64,000 nt of DNA from Sinorhizobium psoraleae (GCF_013283645.1 NZ_JABEKV010000001.1:1480577-1544576); one strand, 5' to 3'. Shown: positions 10,887-19,362, numbered from the stretch's first letter. The notes: generated from the letters alone by a model not told the origin. Program-made: numbers and translations.

Positions 10887-12718
10887 CGCGCGATCGCCTC
10901 CGTGGCGGCCCTCAGCCAGTCGCGCGTCTCGTCGCTGGCGAGCAACGGCATGAGTTTCTCGCGCGTTTCCGCGTGGTAGGCGTTCAGCCAGGCAAGTTCG
11001 TCGTCCGTCAGGAGCGCGGGGAGAACGAGGCGCCGGTCGATCGGGCAGTAGGTCAGCGTGTCGAATCCGAGCATCGGCAGGTCGCCGCCCTCGATCTCCG
11101 AGGCCTCGCGGACGACGACGAGATTTTCGATGCGGATGCCGAAGGCGCCCGGGCGATAGTAACCGGGCTCGTTGGAAAGGATCATGCCCGACAGCAGCTC
11201 CTGGGTCGAAAGCCGCGCAATGCGCTGCGGGCCCTCATGCACCGAAAGATAGGAGCCGACGCCATGGCCGGTGCCGTGGGCGTAGTCGGCGCCTGCCTTC
11301 CAGAGCGCTATGCGGGCGAGCGGATCGAGGTCGACGCCGCGCGAGCCCTTGGGGAAGCGCGCCATGCTGATCGCGATCATGCCTTTCAGCACCAGCGTGA
11401 AGAAGCGCTTCTGCTCCTCCGGAACGGCGCCGATCGCAACAGTTCGGGTAATGTCGGTCGTGCCATTGACGTATTGCGCGCCGGAATCGATCAGGAACAT
11501 GGTCCCTGCCTCGATCGCCCGGTCCGTATCGGTCGTCACGCGGTAGTGCATGATCGCGGCGTGCGAGCCGGCGCCTGCGATCGTATCGAAGGAGATGTCC
11601 TTCAGCGGGTTCTGCATGCGTTCGCCGACGGTCGCGCGCGTGGTCTCCAGCCGTTCCGTCGCGGCGATCTCGGTTACGCTGCCCGGTTCCGTCTGGTCGA
11701 GCCAGGCGAGGAATTCGACCATCGCGGCGCCGTCCTGCAGATGGGCGCGGACTGAGCCTTGGATCTCGGCGGCATTCTTGCGGGCGCGGGGGAGGCGGGC
11801 CGGATCGACCGCGCCTACGACCGAACCGCCCTTCTGGCGGATCAGTTCGCCGATAGCGAAAGGAGCAAGGTCCGGGTCGATCATGATCGCCGCGCCGGTC
11901 GCCGCCAGTGCCGCGAGCCGGTCTTCGAAACCTGCGGGTGCGACGATATCGGCAAGCTGGGTGAGATAGGCTTCCTGCTCGATGCCGGTCTTGCGCTTGT
12001 CGAGAAAGATTTCGGCGCGGCCGCCCGCATGGATGATGGCGCGGGCGAGCGGATGCGGTGTGTGCGGCACGTCGCTGCCTCGAATGTTGAAGGTCCAGGC
12101 GACGGAGGAGGGGTCAGTGAGCACGACGGCGGCGGCCTTCGTCTTTTCGAGGCCGGCGGCGATCGCGGCGATCTTGTCCTTTGCCAGTTGGCCGGCGTGC
12201 TCGATCGGCTGGACCGTCACCCGGCCAAGCGGAGCGGCGGGCCTTGCAGTCCAGATCCGGTCAAGCGGGTTATGGTCGAGGAAAACGAGCGTGCCGCCGG
12301 TCTCGGCGAGCGCCTTCTGCAGCTTGAGGACCTCGGCGCCGGTGTGGAGCCAGGGGTCGACGCCGAGGCGGAAGCCTTTCGGGGCATGACCCTCCAGCCA
12401 GACATGCGGCGGTTCGCCGATAAGGTCGCCACCCGTGAAGACACTGCCGTCCACCTGTTCCTTGAGCTGGGTCACGTAGCGTCCATCGACGAAGACGATC
12501 GCTTCACGCCGCGTGATGAGCGCGACGCCTGCAGAACCGGTGAAGCCCGTCAGCCACGAGAGGCGCTCGGACGAGGCCGGCACGTATTCGCCCTGGAATT
12601 CGTCGGCGCGCGGCACGAGGAAGCCGTCAATGTCGAGGGCCGCGAAAGCGTCGCGCAGGGCGGCGGTGCGCTCCTTGCCGAACTGAGGCGTGGAGGTGAC
12701 TTCGAAGGACTGAAACAT
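10883..12718 (-). CDS. Xaa-Pro aminopeptidase (M24B family)
   Basis: This is a 611-residue cytosolic metallo-aminopeptidase of the long, three-domain type: two creatinase-like N-terminal domains (about 1-310) and a pita-bread catalytic domain (about 320-550). It removes N-terminal residues next to proline. The five metal ligands are visible: Asp in LIDSGAQY and in TTDITRT, His in HGTGHGVGSYLSVHE, Glu in LSNEPGYY and Glu in IRIENLVVV. It starts MFQSFEVTSTPQFGKERTAALR. It is monocistronic, between a family B repeat and a large intergenic region holding a likely small RNA. Confidence 0.93.
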   Translation of the reverse strand: MFQSFEVTSTPQFGKERTAALRDAFAALDIDGFLVPRADEFQGEYVPASSERLSWLTGFTGSAGVALITRREAIVFVDGRYVTQLKEQVDGSVFTGGDLIGEPPHVWLEGHAPKGFRLGVDPWLHTGAEVLKLQKALAETGGTLVFLDHNPLDRIWTARPAAPLGRVTVQPIEHAGQLAKDKIAAIAAGLEKTKAAAVVLTDPSSVAWTFNIRGSDVPHTPHPLARAIIHAGGRAEIFLDKRKTGIEQEAYLTQLADIVAPAGFEDRLAALAATGAAIMIDPDLAPFAIGELIRQKGGSVVGAVDPARLPRARKNAAEIQGSVRAHLQDGAAMVEFLAWLDQTEPGSVTEIAATERLETTRATVGERMQNPLKDISFDTIAGAGSHAAIMHYRVTTDTDRAIEAGTMFLIDSGAQYVNGTTDITRTVAIGAVPEEQKRFFTLVLKGMIAISMARFPKGSRGVDLDPLARIALWKAGADYAHGTGHGVGSYLSVHEGPQRIARLSTQELLSGMILSNEPGYYRPGAFGIRIENLVVVREASEIEGGDLPMLGFDTLTYCPIDRRLVLPALLTDDELAWLNAYHAETREKLMPLLASDETRDWLRAATEAIAR

Positions 12719-13132
12719 GGATATTTCCGGTAAATGTGGCGGAGATCCGCGGCTAAGATGATCGCCATGTTAGCGGAAAGGCCGCTTCGGAGGAAAGAGG
12801 CGATATCCGGCCGTGAACAGACGGAAGCGGCCGAACCGCCGCCGGAGCCTGAGGCGTGAAGACAGGGCATTTGCCCATCCTGCGGACATATGCACCGCAT
12901 GCATGGCACCCATGCTGCAAAGCATCTATCTCTATCGGAATAATGGTTTATAAGCCCGCTCAACGAACACGGACGAACGTCCGGTGGTTCAAAAAGCTGC
13001 GGTTCTGAGAATAGTTGGTCATTCTGTTCTCCTCCTCCCTCAAGGGTGGCCAATTTCAGAACGGTAGACGCCCGCTTGAGCGCTCCTCCTCCTCAGGCTC
13101 GCGGGCATGGTCGGTGTTAAAGCCGGCCAACA

Positions 13133-13160
13133 GGCGATGCCTCTGGCATCGCCTTTGTTT
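13133..13160 (+). terminator. First terminator-like hairpin of the candidate sRNA
   Basis: The stem ggcgatgcc / ggcatcgcc is perfect, with a tct loop, and is followed by tttgttt. Confidence 0.65.
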
Positions 13161-13167
13161 CGAAAAG

Positions 13168-13201
13168 GGCCGCCCGTCATGATGGACCGGGTGGCCTTTT
13201 T
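13168..13201 (+). terminator. Second terminator hairpin with T-run
   Basis: A 9-bp stem (ggccgcccg / cgggtggcc, one G-U pair) is followed by TTTTT. With the preceding hairpin it forms a tandem terminator. Confidence 0.7.
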
Positions 13202-13324
13202 CGTTTCTGGACTTTCTCAAATCAATGCTACCCGCTTTTGGCGGTTACGGTATTGCAAGCGGCGAAGGACGCGCTGCTTGCATAGCGCCACGTGGACGGG
13301 CTGTCTTGCGCGGCCGGCGAGCCG

Positions 13325-14200
13325 CTATTTCGTCAGGTGGATCGTGACCCAGCCGTTGCGCCAGATGGTGCGCGCGTGCTTGAGATGCTGGCCGTTGTAG
13401 GCGGCGAGCACTCTCCAGCGCTGCTCGGCGAGGATGCCCGAAAGAATGACCGAGCCGCCGGCGGCGAGATTGGCGACGAGCTGCGGCGCCATCTTCATCA
13501 GCGGCCGGGCCAGGATGTTGGCGATGATCAGGTCGAAGGGGCCGTTGGCGCTGAAGGCCGTAGAGTGGAAACCGGGGGCGGTCGCAAAGGTCATGCCGTT
13601 GACGACGCCGTTGCGGCGGGCGTTCTCCTTGGCAACGCGGGTCGCGATCGGATCGATGTCGGTAGCAAGCACCGGCACGTGCAGGAGCTTCCACGCGGCG
13701 ATCGCGAGCACGCCGCTTCCCGTGCCGAGGTCGAGGACGTTGCGCACGGCCCGCGTATGCGCGACGGAAGCAAGCACTTCGAGGCACCCGGCTGTCGTGC
13801 CGTGGTGGCCCGTGCCGAAGGCCTGGCCGGCGTCGATCTCGATGGCGATTTCGCCGGTGTTGACCTTGTCGCGGTCGTGCGAGCCGTGGACGACGAAGCG
13901 GCCGGCGCGCACGGGGGCAAGCCCCTCCAGCGACTTGGCGATCCAGTCGATATCGGGCAGCACCTCGCGTTCGATCGAAAGGTGGGAGAAATCGGCGGCA
14001 AGCGCTTCGACAAGCCGCGCCCTGACGCCATCCTCCTCATCAGCCATCATGTAGATTGAGGCTTCCCAGACGTCCCGCTTCTCGTCGATCTCCATCGTCG
14101 CGATGGCGTAGTCTTCGTCCTCGAAAACCACGCTCATCACATCAAGCACGGCCCCGGCCTGTTTCTCGGTGCTGGTGACGAAAAGTCGTATCTCGCTCAA
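13325..14200 (-). CDS. prmA: Ribosomal protein L11 methyltransferase PrmA
   Basis: PrmA trimethylates ribosomal protein L11 using S-adenosylmethionine. The 291-residue protein has an N-terminal substrate-recognition domain (about 1-120) and a class I methyltransferase domain with motif I VLDLGTGSGVLAIAA (near 140) after DAGQAFGTGHHGTT, a PrmA hallmark. FDLIIANILARPL is the catalytic-core motif IV. The C-terminal VTIHLTK matches the family end. It is followed on the minus strand by the sRNA region and preceded by a RIME-like element. Confidence 0.95.
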   Translation of the reverse strand: MSEIRLFVTSTEKQAGAVLDVMSVVFEDEDYAIATMEIDEKRDVWEASIYMMADEEDGVRARLVEALAADFSHLSIEREVLPDIDWIAKSLEGLAPVRAGRFVVHGSHDRDKVNTGEIAIEIDAGQAFGTGHHGTTAGCLEVLASVAHTRAVRNVLDLGTGSGVLAIAAWKLLHVPVLATDIDPIATRVAKENARRNGVVNGMTFATAPGFHSTAFSANGPFDLIIANILARPLMKMAPQLVANLAAGGSVILSGILAEQRWRVLAAYNGQHLKHARTIWRNGWVTIHLTK

Positions 14201-14267
14201 CGGTCTGTCCTTCGGCTGTGGTCGGCCCCGCCGCTATCATGAATGGGGCGCAAACGCAAAGCGCCGG

Positions 14268-14345
14268 CTACTGCATGTTTCCTTAAGTCGTCGCCGACTT
14301 AAGGGTAAAAACATGCAGCGCTGTAGGCACGGTGCTTCCGAGAAG
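14268..14345 (-). repeat. RIME1-like element, copy c (shortened)
   Basis: The palindrome ctgcatgtttccttaagtcg...cgacttaagg...acatgcag is followed by gcgctgtag and a short degenerate second palindrome. It lies between the Sco1 gene and prmA, both on the minus strand. Confidence 0.7.
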
Positions 14346-14363
14346 GTCGGATGAACTGACAGC

Positions 14364-14963
14364 TCAGCCCTTGGTCAGGTTCTCGAGCTTCTGGACGGCG
14401 GTCTCCGGGTTCTCGCCATAGGCGATCGTGCCGCTGAAGTGCCCGTTCGCGTCGAGCAGGAACACCGAGGCGGTGTGGTCCATGGTGTAGTCGCCGTCCG
14501 GGTTCTTTTCGTCGACCGGCACCTTCTTGTAGTAGACGCGGTAGCCCTTGACCATTTCGAGGACCTTTTCCGGCGGGCCGGAAATGCCGGTGACGCGCTT
14601 GGAGACGTTGGAGACGTACTGGCCGAGAAGCTCGGGGGTGTCACGCTCCGGATCAACGGTGATGAAATAGGCCTGCAGCTTGCTGCCGTCGGGATCGACC
14701 TTTTCGAGCCAGCCGTTCATCTCGAATAGCGTGGTCGGACAGACTTCCGGGCAATGGGTGAAACCGAAGAAAAGCGCGGTCGCCTTGCCGGTGAACGCCT
14801 TTTCGGTAATCGGCTTGCCGTCCTGTGCGACAAGCGTGAACGGCACCCCGAAGGGGCCGGAGGATGCCTGCTGCTTCGATTGCGTCATGTCGTAGGTGAG
14901 CCAGCCGAGGATCGCCACCATGACGAGGATGGCCGCCCAAAGGGCAATGCGTATGGATTTCAT
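14364..14963 (-). CDS. SCO1/SenC-family copper chaperone
   Basis: Sco proteins deliver copper to the CuA site of cytochrome c oxidase. The 199-residue protein has an N-terminal membrane anchor (about residues 7-24) and a periplasmic thioredoxin-like domain. The copper ligands are visible: CPEVC in FGFTHCPEVCPTT, and the distal histidine in YTMDHTASVFLLD. The TVDPERDTPELL stretch is also typical. It is probably followed by readthrough into the RIME and prmA region, and preceded by a small membrane protein gene on the same strand. Confidence 0.93.
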   Translation of the reverse strand: MKSIRIALWAAILVMVAILGWLTYDMTQSKQQASSGPFGVPFTLVAQDGKPITEKAFTGKATALFFGFTHCPEVCPTTLFEMNGWLEKVDPDGSKLQAYFITVDPERDTPELLGQYVSNVSKRVTGISGPPEKVLEMVKGYRVYYKKVPVDEKNPDGDYTMDHTASVFLLDANGHFSGTIAYGENPETAVQKLENLTKG

Positions 14964-15095
14964 CGTTGGTACCGGTCTGTTGTGGGCCGCGGCGGGCCGT
15001 CAATGAACGTGGCGTTGTGATACCGCTTCGCCACCACCGGCGCAAAGGGAGAATTGCCGCAGGCGACCCTCACGCGGCACGCGTGCGAACACGTA

Positions 15096-15254
15096 TCAGA
15101 AGCACCAGGAAAGGCCGGCTTGGGCGAGCGACAGGAAGATGTCGGCGCCATGTGCAATCCAGCCCTGGAAGGCGAGGACGGCGACGAGCGCGAACGCGCC
15201 CGCGACAAAGGCGAGAACGAGGGGCGAGAGCGATTTCTTCGTGTCCGTGCGCAT
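15096..15254 (-). CDS. Small single-pass membrane protein
   Basis: The predicted protein has 52 residues: MRTDTKKSLS as a basic start, one hydrophobic helix (about residues 11-31, PLVLAFVAGAFALVAVLAFQG), then a short hydrophobic second half ending SWCF. It is upstream of the Sco1 gene on the same strand, about 130 bp away, so a role near the respiratory membrane is possible but only a guess. The ribosome-binding site is weak, and the frame could start 30 bp earlier. Confidence 0.5.
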   Translation of the reverse strand: MRTDTKKSLSPLVLAFVAGAFALVAVLAFQGWIAHGADIFLSLAQAGLSWCF

Positions 15255-15490
15255 GAAACAAATCATAACACTGCAGGGCGACAAGGAAAGGGCCCCGGGA
15301 CAGATCGTCGGCGTTCATCCGCAAACTTGGCAGCCGTGTTTTAGCGAATGTTTAATGTCTGTTTGCGAGTGTCGGCGAACGCGGAGAAGTGCACCACTTC
15401 GACATGACATGAGGTCATCCGGTTGATCGAGCCCGGCCTTCCGCATCGATCGTAACGGACGACCTCGCCTGCCGCGGCGGGTCCAATGCA

Positions 15491-17587
15491 ATGGACTGCC
15501 AGTTGATGAATACCTTTCCATCCGTCGGACGCACCTTTTCTGTCAGCCAGCGACTTGCGACGCTTGCGGGCGCTGCCTTTCTCGGCTTCGGTTCGGTGCT
15601 CGCGGTCGGCTTGTACGAGGAACGGCGGTCGGAGGAGACGCTTGAAAAGGCGATCACCGCGCAGCAAGGCATGCGAACGGTCGAAGAGATGCGGCTTGCC
15701 GGTCTTGAACTGACGCTTGCGGCGATGGACACGATTGTCGATCGCGACGAGCGCAAGGTTCTGCCTGAGCGCGCGACCCAGATCCAGGCTTCTCTCGCAG
15801 CGCTGGATACCAAGAAAGCCGATGTCGAGGCGCTGGCGCGTCTCCTCGGCAAACCCGAATTGTTTTCGAGCTTCGATGCCGATCTCGCGGAACTGCGCAA
15901 GGCGATCGAAGTGGACTTGAAGGCGCTGGTGGAGGCGGGGGCGCAAGCGGAGGAATTCGCCCGCATCGACGATGCGATCGACGGTGGCGGAGAGCGCGTG
16001 GCCGCTGCGCTCGCGCAGTTGAGCGAAGCCGCCGCCGATCTCGCGTCCGCACGCATCGCCGAGACACAGGCCGCATCGACGAACGCACTCATTCTGCAGG
16101 CAACTGCCGGCCTGCTGGCGATGGCGACCTTGCTGGGGCTGATCTGGTTTCACGGCAGCACGTTGCGCCGGGGGATCCTGGGCTTACGCGACAGCATGCA
16201 GCGGATCCATTCGGGTGATCTGAACTCCAATGTAACAGGGCTCGGGCGCGGTGACGAGATCGGCGAGATGGCGCGCTCGGTGGACCTGTTCCGGGCATCG
16301 GCGATCGAGAAGCGTGCGCTCGAACAAAACGCGACGGCGAGTCGCAAGGAAATCGAAGAGGAGCGCCAGCGCCAGGAAGCCGAGCGCGATCAGACCGTCG
16401 CTCGCATCAAAGCCGCGGTCGATGCGCTCGGACGGGCACTCAACCAGCTTGCCGAGGGCAATCTGGCGGTCGCGATCCGCGAGCCTTTCGCCGACGGTCT
16501 CGATGCGCTGCGCCGCGATTTCAACAACACGGTAGAACAGCTGAGCCACGTTCTTTCGAACGTGAAGGAGAATGCCGTCTCGATCGAATCGAACGGCAGG
16601 CAGATGCGCAGCGCCGCCGATGATCTGGCACGGCGGACGGAACGGCAGGCGGCGTCGCTCGAGCAGACCTCGGCCGCCCTGGAGGAAATCACGGTGACCG
16701 TGAAGACCGCGACCGAGCGCGCCGAGGAGGCGAGCCGCATGGTCGACGAGACGCGCACCAACGCGGAAGAATCCGGCCGCATCGTCGGCCAGGCGATCTC
16801 AGCGATGGCTCGCATCGAGGGGGCCTCCAACGAAATCGGCAAGATCATCAACGTCATCGATGAGATCGCCTTCCAGACGAATCTTTTGGCGCTTAACGCC
16901 GGCGTCGAGGCGGCGCGGGCGGGCGAGGCCGGCAAGGGCTTTGCCGTCGTTGCCCAGGAAGTCCGGGAGCTCGCCCAGCGCGCGGCCGGCGCGGCAAAGG
17001 ACATCAAGGCGCTCGTCACACGGTCCGGCAACGAGGTGGAAACCGGCGTAAAGCTGGTGCGGGCGACCGGTGAGGCGCTCGGCCGTATCGGCGCGGACGT
17101 CGCGCGCATCAACGAACATATGAGTTCCATCGTGATGGCGGCGCGCGAGCAATCGACCGGGCTCAACGAAATCAGCACCGCGGTCGGCCAGCTCGATCAG
17201 ATGACGCAGCAGAACGCGGCGATGGTCGAGCAGACCAATGCTTCGAGCCACACGCTTGCGCAGGACGCCGAGAAGCTCAGCGGGCTCGTCAGCCAATTCC
17301 GCCACGGGCAGGTGAGCGAGGCAGCGTTCCGCGCGGCAGCGCCTGCTCCGGCGCAGCCCTCGATCAAGACAGGCACCCCGCCCAGGGCGAACACCTCCGT
17401 CCGCGCCGGCGCCGCCGTTCCCGCAAGGCCGGTGCCGCTGCGTAAACCTGCGGGGGCGCAGGCGTCGACCCGTCCAGCTCCATCCCCCGCCAAGGCCCTG
17501 ATGGGCAAACTGGCGGGCGCTTTCGGCAACAAGCCGGGCTCTGCACCGTCCGTGACGGCATCCGGCGACAATTGGGAAGAATTCTGA
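15491..17587 (+). CDS. Methyl-accepting chemotaxis protein
   Basis: This transmembrane chemoreceptor of 698 residues has TM1 at about 24-44, a small periplasmic domain (about 45-195), TM2 at about 197-217, a HAMP domain (about 218-272), a second HAMP-like linker (near 300-345) and a long cytoplasmic signalling domain whose hairpin tip IDEIAFQTNLLALNAGVEAARAGEAG is unmistakable. A proline/alanine-rich tail ends in NWEEF, the type of pentapeptide that tethers the CheR methyltransferase. cheW follows within 2 bp. No cheA/R/B is present, so it feeds a pathway coded elsewhere. A start at 15506 is equally possible; neither has a good ribosome-binding site. Confidence 0.95.
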   Translation: MDCQLMNTFPSVGRTFSVSQRLATLAGAAFLGFGSVLAVGLYEERRSEETLEKAITAQQGMRTVEEMRLAGLELTLAAMDTIVDRDERKVLPERATQIQASLAALDTKKADVEALARLLGKPELFSSFDADLAELRKAIEVDLKALVEAGAQAEEFARIDDAIDGGGERVAAALAQLSEAAADLASARIAETQAASTNALILQATAGLLAMATLLGLIWFHGSTLRRGILGLRDSMQRIHSGDLNSNVTGLGRGDEIGEMARSVDLFRASAIEKRALEQNATASRKEIEEERQRQEAERDQTVARIKAAVDALGRALNQLAEGNLAVAIREPFADGLDALRRDFNNTVEQLSHVLSNVKENAVSIESNGRQMRSAADDLARRTERQAASLEQTSAALEEITVTVKTATERAEEASRMVDETRTNAEESGRIVGQAISAMARIEGASNEIGKIINVIDEIAFQTNLLALNAGVEAARAGEAGKGFAVVAQEVRELAQRAAGAAKDIKALVTRSGNEVETGVKLVRATGEALGRIGADVARINEHMSSIVMAAREQSTGLNEISTAVGQLDQMTQQNAAMVEQTNASSHTLAQDAEKLSGLVSQFRHGQVSEAAFRAAAPAPAQPSIKTGTPPRANTSVRAGAAVPARPVPLRKPAGAQASTRPAPSPAKALMGKLAGAFGNKPGSAPSVTASGDNWEEF

Positions 17588-17589
17588 TC

Positions 17590-18054
17590 ATGAGCAACGC
17601 TATCAAGCAGTCCGGCGCCTATCTCGAAATCGTCTCCTTCCACCTTGGAGATCAGGAGTTCTGCATCGACATCATGGCGATCCGCGAAATTCGCGGCTGG
17701 GCGCCGGTGACGCCGATGCCGCATACGCCGCCCTATGTGCTGGGCCTCATCAACCTGCGCGGGGCGGTGATCCCGGTCATCGACATGGCCTGCCGCCTCG
17801 GGATGAAGATGACCGAACCGTCCGAACGCTCGGCAATCATCGTCACCGACATCAACGGCAAGCTCGTCGGCCTGCTGGTCGAGCAGGTTTCCGACATGAT
17901 GACGATCCGCAGCGAAGACCTGCAGCCGGCGCCGGAGATCATTGCGGAAGCGCAGCGCGCCTTCTGCCGCGGCATCGTGGCGCTCGAAAAGACGATGGTC
18001 TGCTTCCTCAACCTCGATACCGTCATCGCCGACGAGCTGGCGCAGGCGGCATAG
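17590..18054 (+). CDS. cheW: Chemotaxis coupling protein CheW
   Basis: CheW links chemoreceptors to the CheA kinase. The 154-residue protein shows the family pattern: FHLGDQEFCIDIMAIREIRGW near the N-terminus, PYVLGLINLRGAVIPVIDM, and GLLVEQVSDM. It starts 2 bp after the receptor stop codon, with gggaag upstream inside the receptor gene, so the pair is translationally linked. A terminator follows. It is probably a receptor-specific extra CheW rather than the copy of the main che operon. Confidence 0.96.
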   Translation: MSNAIKQSGAYLEIVSFHLGDQEFCIDIMAIREIRGWAPVTPMPHTPPYVLGLINLRGAVIPVIDMACRLGMKMTEPSERSAIIVTDINGKLVGLLVEQVSDMMTIRSEDLQPAPEIIAEAQRAFCRGIVALEKTMVCFLNLDTVIADELAQAA

Positions 18055-18079
18055 CCCGAACACAAGCTCTGGTTATCGC

Positions 18080-18104
18080 AAGGCCCGCTTCGGCGGGCCT
18101 TTTC
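18080..18104 (+). terminator. Rho-independent terminator after cheW
   Basis: The stem aaggcccgc / gcgggcctt has a short loop and is followed by TTTT. It starts about 25 bp after the cheW stop. Confidence 0.85.
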
Positions 18105-18194
18105 GCGTAAAGGGATGCAGATTGCTCTCGGGCGAACCACGTGTTTTCGCCGCGCGCATCAAGGCAGGACGGGCAAATCGCCAGTTGCTTTCCA

Positions 18195-18219
18195 GGAACA
18201 CGTGCCCGCCAAAGGCGTT
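18195..18219 (+). promoter_or_regulatory. RpoE2 (EcfG)-type promoter for exported protein A
   Basis: GGAAC is followed by exactly 16 bases and then CGTT, the consensus known for the general-stress sigma factor RpoE2 of S. meliloti. It lies about 65 bp upstream of the start codon of the gene at 18286. Confidence 0.65.
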
Positions 18220-18285
18220 ATACCAATTGTGACAAACGCAGTATCCGTTAGGAGGGGGATGCTGCTAGCGACACAGGAGAATGCC

Positions 18286-18681
18286 ATGAGAGTTTCCATG
18301 AAAACATCTTTCGCTGCAATCGTCCTCTCAAGTGCCCTTGCGGGTGTTTCGGGTTCAGCCTTTGCCGACAGCTACTATCAGGGCATCGACCCGCATAATC
18401 CTCCAGGGACTCAGAACAGAGGAACAATGCTAGTACCGACGCAGCGGGCCCCCTATTACGTCGATGAAATGCCCACGGGCAGCATCTACGTCGATCCGAT
18501 GTCGACAGGCAGCATTTACGTCGATCCGATGTCGACAGGCAGCATTTACGTCGATCCGAGGTCGACAGGCAGCGTCAGTGGAGCCCCTGGCGAGGTGCGT
18601 GAGCGCTACAGGAATGAATACCACGGTCCCGGTGAAGGCGACTACTATCAGGGTATCATGCCCCCGGCACCGGTTCCCTGA
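18286..18681 (+). CDS. Small exported repeat protein A (paralogue of the gene at 19005)
   Basis: This 131-residue protein has a signal peptide (about residues 1-27, cleavage after SAFA). The mature protein starts with DSYYQGIDPHNPPGTQN, then has three 10-residue tandem repeats (SIYVDPMSTG type), and ends GEGDYYQGIMPPAPVP. The first and last segments are shared with the next gene, so the two are duplicates that differ mainly in the repeat block. An acaggag ribosome-binding site precedes ATG at 18286, and an RpoE2-type promoter lies upstream. The protein is acidic and Tyr/Pro/Gly rich, probably disordered in the periplasm. I do not recognise a named family. Confidence 0.8.
   Translation: MRVSMKTSFAAIVLSSALAGVSGSAFADSYYQGIDPHNPPGTQNRGTMLVPTQRAPYYVDEMPTGSIYVDPMSTGSIYVDPMSTGSIYVDPRSTGSVSGAPGEVRERYRNEYHGPGEGDYYQGIMPPAPVP
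18481..18570 (+). repeat. Three-copy 30-bp in-frame minisatellite
   Basis: Three near-identical 30-bp units sit inside exported protein A, each coding SIYVDPMSTG or a close variant. A partial unit (MPTG) precedes them. Units two and three are almost identical in DNA, which suggests recent slippage. Confidence 0.9.
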
Positions 18682-18717
18682 GCGGATAACCAATCCAGCT
18701 TATCGATAAAGATTTCC

Positions 18718-18760
18718 GGCGCTGGCTAGCAGGCCAGCGCCCTAAGGGCGGCGTTTCCTC
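18718..18760 (+). terminator. Hairpin region after exported protein A
   Basis: A perfect 9-bp stem (ggcgctggc / gccagcgcc) is followed by a second short stem (gccctaagggc) and gttt. It ends the first of the two paralogue genes. Confidence 0.55.
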
Positions 18761-18924
18761 TGTGCTGACGGCTGTTTTGTCGGCACGGGCGCCGCGCTTC
18801 CAATATGCGCATGGCAGAGCACACGGGCCAGAGACGGTCCGTCGCGTGCCGCGTCAAGTTACACTTGCGTAATGTTCCATCACGGTTGGATGAGTCATTC
18901 GTGACAAAACGTCACCGCTTGCAA

Positions 18925-18949
18925 GGAACAACCGCTTCAAAATGGTGTT
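18925..18949 (+). promoter_or_regulatory. RpoE2 (EcfG)-type promoter for exported protein B
   Basis: GGAAC is followed by 16 bases and TGTT, about 56 bp upstream of the start at 19005. It has the same spacing as the site upstream of paralogue A. Confidence 0.6.
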
Positions 18950-19004
18950 ATTCTTCCCGCATCCGTTGGAGGCCGGATGCGTAATGAACATAGGAGCCAA
19001 TGTC

Positions 19005-19310
19005 ATGAAAGTTTCGCTGAAAACATCACTTGTTGCATTTGCCCTGTCCTCCGTAGTCGGCGCCGCGGCGCCAGCCTTTGCGGACTCCTATTACCAGGGC
19101 ATCGACCCGCACAATCCTCCGGGCACCCAGAACCAGGTACGGTCCACCGTGATACCGCAGAACCGGGGTGTGCCGGGTACGGTTGATGAGATGCCGACAG
19201 GCAGCATCGACAATGGTCGGGTCATATATCCGAATACCGGAACCTATCAGGAACGCTATGACCCGGGTGAAGGCGATTATTACCGCGGTATCGTCCCGCC
19301 GAAACCCTGA
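19005..19310 (+). CDS. Small exported protein B (paralogue of the gene at 18286)
   Basis: This 101-residue protein has a signal peptide (MKVSLKTSLVAFALSSVVGA, cleavage after AFA). The mature N-terminus DSYYQGIDPHNPPGTQN is identical to protein A, the middle has a single VDEMPTGSI unit, and the end DPGEGDYYRGIVPPKP again matches. An aggag lies 8 bases before the ATG at 19005; a start 21 bp earlier is possible. It has its own RpoE2-type promoter and terminator, so the duplication included the regulatory region. Function unknown; a periplasmic stress protein is the best inference. Confidence 0.8.
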   Translation: MKVSLKTSLVAFALSSVVGAAAPAFADSYYQGIDPHNPPGTQNQVRSTVIPQNRGVPGTVDEMPTGSIDNGRVIYPNTGTYQERYDPGEGDYYRGIVPPKP

Positions 19311-19334
19311 CATGGAATAACGTGAACAATTCTC

Positions 19335-19362
19335 AAGGCGGGACGGACGTCCCGCCTTTTCT
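19335..19362. terminator. Terminator between exported protein B and creA
   Basis: The stem aaggcggga / tcccgcctt has a 6-nt loop and is followed by TTCTTTT on the plus strand. The genes are convergent, so it may serve both. Confidence 0.8.

Larger units (their letters stand above)
12975..13201 (+). ncRNA. Candidate trans-acting small RNA with two anti-Shine-Dalgarno motifs
   Basis: The 606-bp gap between two minus-strand genes holds no plausible protein but has the layout of an alphaproteobacterial small RNA. Two copies of a CUCCUCCUCC motif (13029-13040 and 13083-13093) are complementary to ribosome-binding sites. They are followed by a perfect 9-bp hairpin at 13133-13153 with tttgttt, then a second hairpin at 13168-13196 with five T. 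Rhizobial sRNA families (the alpha-r and cuckoo types) carry CCUCCUCC in loops. The 5' end is a guess, as I could not place a promoter. A specific family name cannot be given from sequence alone. Confidence 0.6.

Noticed and set aside
18430..18693. Minus-strand frame with DVNAACRHRI repeats
   Set aside because: The repetition only mirrors the 30-bp minisatellite of the plus-strand gene; there is no start signal.
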